Assembly (NCBI GenBank): GCA_964356135.1
Contig: CAYHGV010000126.1
Span: forward strand, 1 to 5,896
Direction of reading: 5' to 3'
Source of the DNA: CAYHGV01 sp964356135
GTDB lineage: Bacteria > Hydrothermota > Tepidihabitantia > CAYHGV01
DNA: 5,896 nucleotides
Shown: in pieces, positions 1-4,157 of the stretch
Numbering within the stretch: the first letter of the stretch is position 1
Layout: the number at the start of each line of letters is the position of its first letter
Notes under the pieces: generated by a model
Told to the model about the DNA's origin: nothing
Databases searched by the model: none
The model's input: only the letters and a program-made list of their open reading frames with translations
Made by a program: the position numbers and the translations under genes

Positions 1-1
1 T

Positions 2-58
2 CACGAAGAAGTAAGCGCGTGGAACCAGGCGCTGTTGAAATTGAAAAAAAAATTTTGA
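2..58 (+). CDS. C-terminal end of an upstream gene (partial, unidentified)
   Basis: The second reading frame is open from the window edge to a TGA at 56-58 and reads HEEVSAWNQALLKLKKKF. This looks like a charged, amphipathic helical protein tail. The first frame is also open, to a TGA at 136-138, but it would run through two perfect hairpins and gives an unnatural Arg-rich peptide, so the shorter frame is preferred. The palindromes that begin six bases after the stop fit a gene end on this strand. Eighteen residues are too few to name a family. Confidence 0.4.
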   Translation, partial: HEEVSAWNQALLKLKKKF

Positions 59-63
59 TGCGG

Positions 64-89
64 CGCGTCCAAATTAGAGGATGGACGCG
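64..89. repeat. Short perfect inverted repeat (hairpin 1)
   Basis: CGCGTCCA at 64-71 is exactly complementary to TGGACGCG at 82-89, around a 10-base A-rich loop. It lies six bases after the inferred stop of the upstream gene and is the first of three consecutive palindromes. No T run follows it, so on its own it is not a standard intrinsic terminator. It may protect the mRNA 3' end or be part of a composite repeat. Confidence 0.6.
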
Positions 90-94
90 ACATA

Positions 95-129
95 GATTTC
101 GTCCGCCCTGTAGCTTGGCGGACGAAATC
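95..129. repeat. 13-bp perfect inverted repeat (hairpin 2), possible mRNA 3' end structure
   Basis: GATTTCGTCCGCC (95-107) and GGCGGACGAAATC (117-129) form a perfect 13-bp stem with a 9-base loop. The stem is GC-rich and very stable, but no T tract follows on either strand. It could be a 3' stabilising hairpin, a non-canonical terminator for the gene ending at 58, or a copy of a dispersed palindromic repeat. The structure is plain in the sequence; the role is inferred. Confidence 0.7.
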
Positions 130-234
130 AACCACTGAAATCACGGAGTTCCCCGAACAAAATTGTAAAAATATTCAACATTCGCTGATTAAATTTCGTG
201 TAGTCAGTGTCTTCGGTGGTTCTATATTTTTTTT
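130..234. repeat. Long imperfect inverted repeat ending in a T8 tract
   Basis: The segment 130-149 (beginning AACCACTGAAATCAC) pairs with 202-221 (ending CTTCGGTGGTT) at 16 of 20 positions, with an intervening AT-rich stretch of about 52 bases. Eight T follow at 227-234. Read on the minus strand, the right arm again begins AACCACCGAAGACAC, so the two arms are inverted copies of one short motif. This resembles dispersed palindromic intergenic repeats seen in many environmental bacterial genomes. It could also act as a terminator shielding the riboswitch promoter from upstream transcription. No protein-coding potential is seen here. Confidence 0.5.
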
Positions 235-241
235 GTTACTC

Positions 242-268
242 TTGACAAAATCTGGGATTGGGTAGAAT
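242..268 (+). promoter_or_regulatory. Sigma70-type promoter for the riboswitch/btuB transcript
   Basis: A perfect -35 box TTGACA (242-247) is followed by TAGAAT (263-268), which matches the -10 consensus at five of six positions. The spacer is 15 bases, shorter than the ideal 17. The predicted transcription start near 275 coincides with the 5' strand of the riboswitch P1 helix, as expected if the aptamer forms the very beginning of the mRNA. Confidence 0.6.
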
Positions 269-270
269 GG

Positions 271-445
271 TTCTGGTTGACAGAAGCCAGGGAAGGCTGT
301 GAAAATCAGCCACGGTCCCGCCACTGTGACCCCGATGCCGGTAAGGCATCCGAGCCTCGAAGATAAAACCACTGTCCGCCACAAACCATGGCGGATGGGA
401 AGGTGAATCGAGGGAGGGGAAGTCAGGAGACCTATCTGTTGACTA
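271..445 (+). promoter_or_regulatory. Cobalamin (vitamin B12) riboswitch aptamer
   Basis: All hallmark blocks of the cobalamin riboswitch are present in order. There is a GCCAGGGAA block (285-293), the conserved core GGTCCCGCCACTGTGA (314-329), a GAGCC block (352-356) and the B12 box AAGTCAGGAGACCT (420-433). Visible helices are P1 (276-283 with 436-443, using G-U pairs), a hairpin 334-339/345-350, a long arm 355-360/408-413, and a perfect 7-bp inner hairpin 375-381/389-395. Riboswitches of this class bind adenosyl- or other cobalamins and repress downstream uptake or synthesis genes when the cofactor is plentiful. It sits directly in front of a TonB-dependent receptor, its most common target. 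The cobalamin form preferred cannot be told from sequence alone. Confidence 0.96.
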
Positions 446-456
446 ACTAAAATCAG

Positions 457-495
457 GCATCCTTCGCGTGAAAGGAGGCAGAATGAAACGGATGC
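457..495 (+). promoter_or_regulatory. Riboswitch expression platform: stem enclosing RBS and start codon
   Basis: GCATCC (457-462) is exactly complementary to GGATGC (490-495). Pairing would enclose both the strong ribosome binding site AAAGGAGG (471-478) and the ATG at 483. Within it, CCTT (461-464) can alternatively pair with AAGG (472-475) of the ribosome binding site itself. No T-rich intrinsic terminator is found between the B12 box and the gene, so control of translation initiation is more likely than attenuation. GGCATCC at 456-462 also repeats the 345-351 strand of an aptamer hairpin, so it could compete for 334-339. The switching mechanism is inferred. Confidence 0.5.
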
Positions 496-2339
496 AGAAA
501 ATTTTACTTACGGTTTTATCAGGCGGTGTAATTGCGTTTCTTCCGGCTGAAGACGAAGTCAAGCCTGAAACCTTAAAAACGGTCTACCAGATGCCGCCGA
601 TTATTGTGATTGGGGAGAGGGTGAGCGAGCCGACGAATTCCAGTTTTATCCCCAAAGCGGCGATTGAAGAGCTCAAAACCGATAAAATTTCCGACCTTCT
701 TTCCGAACTCGCCGGAGTGAGTGTTACCGACTATGGTGGTATCGGTGGTGTTCAGTCGGCGATCATCCGCACCACCGGTTCGTCCTCACGCAGTCTGGTT
801 CTGTTGAACGGCCGGCCGGCGAATGACCCCTACAACGGCGGGTTCAATCTCAACCTGATCGCACCCAACCTTTTAGACCAGGTAACTTTGTATCGCGGTC
901 CGTTCTCCCATCTGTTCGGCCGGGATGCGTTGGGTGGACTGATAGCTCTGACGACCAAGTCTTTGAATACAGGAAAGCCTTATAGTAAAGCTGAAATTGC
1001 AGCGGGTTCGTTTGGGACGAACCGACTTCAGTTCGATTTCGGACGGAGTCTGATTCGCAACACCAGCTTTTATTTTGCTTCAGATATATTAACCACCCAG
1101 GGCTTTCGCGATTCGTCCGCAGCTCGACTCTATTCTCTTTCCGGGAACGTGAGTGCAAGATTCAGCGAAAATTTTAAGATGCGCTGGGACCTTCTCTTCC
1201 ACCAGGACTCGATCCAGACACCGGGTCAGGACTCCGCTTTGTTCCCTGCCAATAAAAAGGAATGGGCTGCCCCACCCGGTATACAAAAGGACAAACGCTG
1301 GGATGGAGATCTGATTTTGCAACTTCCGGCTGCGACCCAGGCTGTAGCTTTCTATACCAATTCCCGGCTCGATTACAGTGATCGTTATTCCTCAAGCGGC
1401 CATCGTTACCAGACCTATGGAATCAATCTGTCCAAGGATTTTAAGTTCGGTGTCCATGAAACCGGCTTTGGTTTTGATGTTCAGAATACCAATGCCTCAT
1501 CAAGCGAAATAACCGAGCGGTCTTTACTCGAAGGCGGGGGCTCGGCTCACTATCGCTTTAATCGCTACCCCGTTATTGCAGCTGCGACGCTCCGTTTCGA
1601 CCGGCTCTACACGAAGGAGAATGCATTTAATCCAGCTTTGAAATTGGGCTATTGGTTGCGACCGGGGGTATCAGTCTACGCTGGCTTTGGCCGGTCATTC
1701 CGGTCCCCGACGATAACCGAACTTTATTGGCCGACGGATACGATCTTCCGCTATCGAGGTAATCCCCATCTCAAGTCCGAATCGGGTATAAGTTATGAGC
1801 TCGGAACAAAAATAAAATACGGTTGGTTGAACTTTGAGGCAGCGGTTTTCGAAGCTCACTATAAAAATCTGATCACGACCAGCGTCGACACCGAAAACTA
1901 TCTGACCAAGCTCAATTTCGATTCGGTAACGACCAGAGGTGTTGAAGGTACGCTGGCAATCGAGCCGTTCAGGGGATGTAAGGCTTCTGCTTCCTACAGT
2001 CAATTTTGGGCTGATACTGCCCTTCCTTATACCCCCGGTTATCGTGTATTTATTGCTCTTGAATACCGCCACCCGTTTTTTGAAAAAAAGGTCGAGCCGT
2101 TAATCCGGTTCGAAACCGAAATGGCGGGTAACCGCTTTGACCCGTTCTGGTGGTCGGTGCAACAGGAGAAACTCCCGTCCTATGCCGTCTATAACTGTTT
2201 GGCTTGGGTGAAGATCATTGATTTGACAATCTGTTCCCGGTTGAACAATCTGCTCGATAGCAAATATGAACTTATCGGTGGGTACCCGATGCCGCCCCGG
2301 GAATGGAAGATGGGTGTTGCCTGGGAGTTCTGGGATTGA
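483..2339 (+). CDS. btuB: TonB-dependent outer-membrane receptor, BtuB-type (probable cobalamin transporter)
   Basis: This is a 618-residue outer-membrane beta-barrel that probably imports cobalamin with energy from TonB-ExbBD. Residues 1-22 form a signal peptide (basic MKRMQK start, hydrophobic core, likely cut after FLPA). A TonB-box-like segment PPIIVIGERV lies at about 38-47. The plug domain spans about 50-160, with typical blocks such as IRTTGSSSRSLVLLNGRP and LYRGPFSHLFGRDALGG. The rest is the barrel, with a late RSFRSPTITELYWP block, ending GVAWEFWD. Length matches the BtuB family (about 600). The upstream cobalamin riboswitch is the main reason for assigning B12 rather than iron-siderophore. 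The ATG at 483 was chosen because AAAGGAGG ends four bases before it; an in-frame GTG at 468 overlaps that site and an ATG at 492 is possible. No STN signalling domain precedes the plug. A terminal Asp after the penultimate Trp is slightly unusual for a barrel end. No btuFCD genes are in the window. Confidence 0.88.
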   Translation: MKRMQKILLTVLSGGVIAFLPAEDEVKPETLKTVYQMPPIIVIGERVSEPTNSSFIPKAAIEELKTDKISDLLSELAGVSVTDYGGIGGVQSAIIRTTGSSSRSLVLLNGRPANDPYNGGFNLNLIAPNLLDQVTLYRGPFSHLFGRDALGGLIALTTKSLNTGKPYSKAEIAAGSFGTNRLQFDFGRSLIRNTSFYFASDILTTQGFRDSSAARLYSLSGNVSARFSENFKMRWDLLFHQDSIQTPGQDSALFPANKKEWAAPPGIQKDKRWDGDLILQLPAATQAVAFYTNSRLDYSDRYSSSGHRYQTYGINLSKDFKFGVHETGFGFDVQNTNASSSEITERSLLEGGGSAHYRFNRYPVIAAATLRFDRLYTKENAFNPALKLGYWLRPGVSVYAGFGRSFRSPTITELYWPTDTIFRYRGNPHLKSESGISYELGTKIKYGWLNFEAAVFEAHYKNLITTSVDTENYLTKLNFDSVTTRGVEGTLAIEPFRGCKASASYSQFWADTALPYTPGYRVFIALEYRHPFFEKKVEPLIRFETEMAGNRFDPFWWSVQQEKLPSYAVYNCLAWVKIIDLTICSRLNNLLDSKYELIGGYPMPPREWKMGVAWEFWD

Positions 2340-2361
2340 AGGGATGATAAAAAAATATGGC

Positions 2362-2376
2362 GAAAGCACGAAGTTC
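2362..2376 (+). repeat. Possible second copy of an intergenic repeat motif
   Basis: The 15 bases GAAAGCACGAAGTTC match 137-151 (GAAATCACGGAGTTC) at 13 positions. The two copies lie in the intergenic regions on either side of the receptor gene and in the same orientation. The surrounding 2360-2401 can fold weakly (GCGAAA 2360-2365 with TTTCGC 2396-2401; CGAG 2381-2384 with CTCG 2392-2395) but has no T tail, so it is not called a terminator. Chance similarity cannot be ruled out from one pair. Confidence 0.3.
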
Positions 2377-2405
2377 GAGTCGAGTTTTGGTCTCGTTTCG
2401 CTTGC

Positions 2406-2433
2406 TTGACAACGGTCGTCTGTTAGGGATAAT
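2406..2433 (+). promoter_or_regulatory. Sigma70-type promoter for the ECF sigma/anti-sigma operon
   Basis: TTGACA (2406-2411), a 16-base spacer and GATAAT (2428-2433) form a near-consensus housekeeping promoter, predicting a start near 2440 and a leader of about 33 bases before the GTG at 2473. This suggests basal transcription by the main sigma factor. No convincing ECF-type element (GGAAC-like -35 with a suitably spaced -10) was seen, so autoregulation is not evident. Confidence 0.65.
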
Positions 2434-2472
2434 TGGGGCGGGAATATTTAGACTGGTTTTAGGTATATAATA

Positions 2473-3063
2473 GTGAATGTTCCATCAGATAAAGTCAAAC
2501 ATGACGAGACCGATCTGGTTCTCATCCAGCAGAGCAAAAATGGGAACCTGGTTGCCTTTGAGGAACTGGTGCGTCGGTATCAAAGGCAGATCTATCGCGT
2601 GGTCTACCGGTTCGTGCACAACTCCGCCGATGCCCAAGACCTGGCTCAGGAGACCTTCATTCATGCCTTTGAAGCCATTAAAAGTTTTAAAGAGGAGTAT
2701 CGATTCTATACCTGGATCTATCGTATTGCCGTCAATCTCTGCTTGAATTTTTCGAAACGGAACCGCCGAATTATCCCGAGTCGGATAGACGATGTGCCGC
2801 CCGAGTATGTTGTAGCGCCCGAACAGGGAAATCCGGAGCAGGTTATGGCTCGAAAGGAAATGAGTGCGAAAATTAAACGGGCAGTCAATCGGTTGCCCGG
2901 CCCCCAGAAGACGGTTTTTATTTTGAGAGCCTACGAAGAACTGAGCTACGAAGAGATTGCGCAGGTGCTTAAGATCTCGAAGGGGACGGTCATGTCACGG
3001 CTGGCTCGGGCACGGGCAAAGCTGCAGAGTTATTTGAAAGAGGTGAAAGATGCGGCGTCATAA
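2473..3063 (+). CDS. ECF-family RNA polymerase sigma factor (RpoE-like)
   Basis: This 196-residue protein has the two-domain layout of extracytoplasmic-function sigma factors, which direct RNA polymerase to envelope- or signal-responsive promoters. Region 2 (about residues 27-97) contains the typical DAQDLAQETFIHAFEAIKSF core-binding helix followed by the TWIYRIAVNLCLN -10 recognition helix. A short linker leads to region 4 (about 134-188), with LPGPQKTVFILR and the helix-turn-helix LSYEEIAQVLKISKGTVMSRL for -35 recognition. The absence of region 1 and most of region 3 fits the ECF group. The start is GTG: an in-frame stop lies at 2449-2451 and there is no other start codon before region 2. 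The ribosome binding site is weak (AGG at 2461-2463, nine bases away), implying modest synthesis. The gene is transcribed with, and overlaps by 14 bases, its probable anti-sigma partner. Its regulon cannot be deduced here. Confidence 0.93.
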   Translation: MNVPSDKVKHDETDLVLIQQSKNGNLVAFEELVRRYQRQIYRVVYRFVHNSADAQDLAQETFIHAFEAIKSFKEEYRFYTWIYRIAVNLCLNFSKRNRRIIPSRIDDVPPEYVVAPEQGNPEQVMARKEMSAKIKRAVNRLPGPQKTVFILRAYEELSYEEIAQVLKISKGTVMSRLARARAKLQSYLKEVKDAAS

Positions 3064-4042
3064 GTTTCAGCAGCTCTTGAGCGGTTATCTCGACAATGAG
3101 CTCGAACCCGATTTGAAAAAGGAAGTAGAGGAACATCTCAAAACCTGTGAAGCGTGCCGGCAAGAACTGACAGCTCTCAAGGACCTCGACCAGGCAGCGC
3201 AGGCTTGGACCGTTACGATGCCCGGCGCTGCCTACTGGGGTGGTTTGACCCGCTCGACCCTGGCACGAATAAAGGAATGGCATTTTAAAGAGGTGACCTT
3301 ACGACCGAGAGTGAACTGGCAGCGGCTGATCCCGATTACGGCGGCGGCAGCGGCGGCAATTCTGGTTGGGGTCGTTGGTTTCCAGATGATTCATAGCAGA
3401 TTCCGAATAACCGAAAAGACTACGTCCTTCGAACGGCTGGCAGAGACCTATCGGCCAGAAGCGCCGGCCGAGCCTGTGCGGGTGGCAAAAAATGAGGAGA
3501 AGGAGCAACCAGCCGGTCAGGGCAGAGGCGTTGGTGGAGTGGGCGGTGGAGTGTCAGTAACCCAGAAACCAGTGACCGTTCCGCTGTCGTTTGCCCAGGG
3601 GAGAACCGGTGCGGGTGGTGCAGCCGATCTCAAGGCAGGTTCGGGTGAAGGTGTTCTTGCCTCTGCACCGATTTCGCAACCGAGAAGAAAAGATGAAGTA
3701 TCCGGGGGGGGCAGGGCAGAGGTGCAAGCAGCGGAAGTTGATACTTCGATCGTTCCTCTTGACCAGGTCGATGTGAAACCAATACTTAAAAGTGAAGCGC
3801 CGGTTGCACAGGAAGAGTATGCGAGCAAGCTTGCGAAGGGAACCGCCCTCACGGTCATTGTGAGAGCGTTAATCGATTTGGATGGTTCGGTGAGCAGGAT
3901 AGAAGTTCTCAGGTCTTCCGAGAGTGACGACATTGACCAGGCGGCAGTACAGAAAATAAAGCAGTCTATTTTTTCGCCGGCGCTAAAAAATGGAAAGCCG
4001 GTCCGGGTCTGGATGACCATGCCGGTCGAATTCAGGAAGTAG
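3050..4042 (+). CDS. Zinc-finger anti-sigma factor fused to a TonB C-terminal domain
   Basis: This 330-residue single-span membrane protein probably holds the upstream ECF sigma factor inactive. Residues 1-40 match the zinc anti-sigma (zf-HC2/ZAS) pattern: His4, the LLSGYLDNELEPDLKKEVEE segment, then His29-x3-Cys33-x2-Cys36. Residues 93-113 (LIPITAAAAAAILVGVVGF) form one transmembrane helix, giving cytoplasmic N and periplasmic C ends. Residues 117-245 are a long Gly/Ala/Gln-rich, probably disordered linker. Residues about 250-330 fit the TonB C-terminal family: ALIDLDGSVSRIEVLRSSES, DDIDQAAVQKIKQSIFSPA, then KNGKPVRVWMTMPVEFRK. The ATG has a ribosome binding site (AGAGGTG, 3039-3045) inside the end of the sigma gene, suggesting translational coupling. 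Plain anti-sigma factors lack the TonB module, and plain TonB proteins lack the zinc finger. A G8 run (3704-3711) lies in the linker. Both end domains are clear; coupling of the two functions is inference. Confidence 0.88.
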   Translation: MRRHKFQQLLSGYLDNELEPDLKKEVEEHLKTCEACRQELTALKDLDQAAQAWTVTMPGAAYWGGLTRSTLARIKEWHFKEVTLRPRVNWQRLIPITAAAAAAILVGVVGFQMIHSRFRITEKTTSFERLAETYRPEAPAEPVRVAKNEEKEQPAGQGRGVGGVGGGVSVTQKPVTVPLSFAQGRTGAGGAADLKAGSGEGVLASAPISQPRRKDEVSGGGRAEVQAAEVDTSIVPLDQVDVKPILKSEAPVAQEEYASKLAKGTALTVIVRALIDLDGSVSRIEVLRSSESDDIDQAAVQKIKQSIFSPALKNGKPVRVWMTMPVEFRK

Positions 4043-4058
4043 TCAGAGCCAAAAATCG

Positions 4059-4094
4059 TAAGCCCCTACCCTGGTCGTTCAGGATAGGGGCTTA
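4059..4094. terminator. Bidirectional intrinsic terminator between convergent genes
   Basis: A 15-bp stem (4059-4073 with 4080-4094, a single C-A mismatch) encloses a six-base loop. On the plus strand it is followed by GTTTTCT (4095-4101), ending the sigma/anti-sigma operon 16 bases after its stop. On the minus strand it is followed by a T run (complement of the A5 at 4051-4055), serving the OmpA-family gene whose stop is at 4158-4160. Confidence 0.9.
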
Positions 4095-4157
4095 GTTTTC
4101 TATGTGTTGACTAAGAATTCATGCTGATTTTATTGAGGACGAGCCGAGTGAAGAGCA

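Noticed and set aside
1..138. First-frame open stretch from the window edge to the TGA at 136-138
   Set aside because: It runs through two stable palindromes and yields an Arg-rich, unnatural peptide; the alternative frame ending at 58 looks more like a real protein tail.
175..384. Minus-strand 69-codon reading frame
   Set aside because: It lies across the promoter and the cobalamin riboswitch, whose conserved blocks explain the sequence, and its peptide resembles no protein family.
468..482. GTG at 468 as the start of the receptor
   Set aside because: It would place the strong AAAGGAGG site inside the coding region and leave no ribosome binding site upstream; the ATG at 483 gives a normal signal peptide.
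1695..2072. Minus-strand 125-codon reading frame within the receptor gene
   Set aside because: The opposite strand encodes continuous beta-barrel sequence with family motifs; the antisense peptide shows none.
2360..2401. Hairpin after the receptor gene as its terminator
   Set aside because: Pairing is short and interrupted and there is no T tract; the receptor transcript end cannot be assigned.
2466..2471. Perfect TATAAT just before the sigma gene
   Set aside because: Its transcription start would fall inside the coding sequence and there is no good -35 box at the right distance; the promoter at 2406-2433 is far better.
3517..4020. Minus-strand 167-codon reading frame opposite the anti-sigma/TonB gene
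   Set aside because: It is antisense to clearly recognisable linker and TonB domain sequence; its Ser/Thr/Pro/Ala-rich composition is a by-product of the opposite strand and it has no ribosome binding site or family signature.
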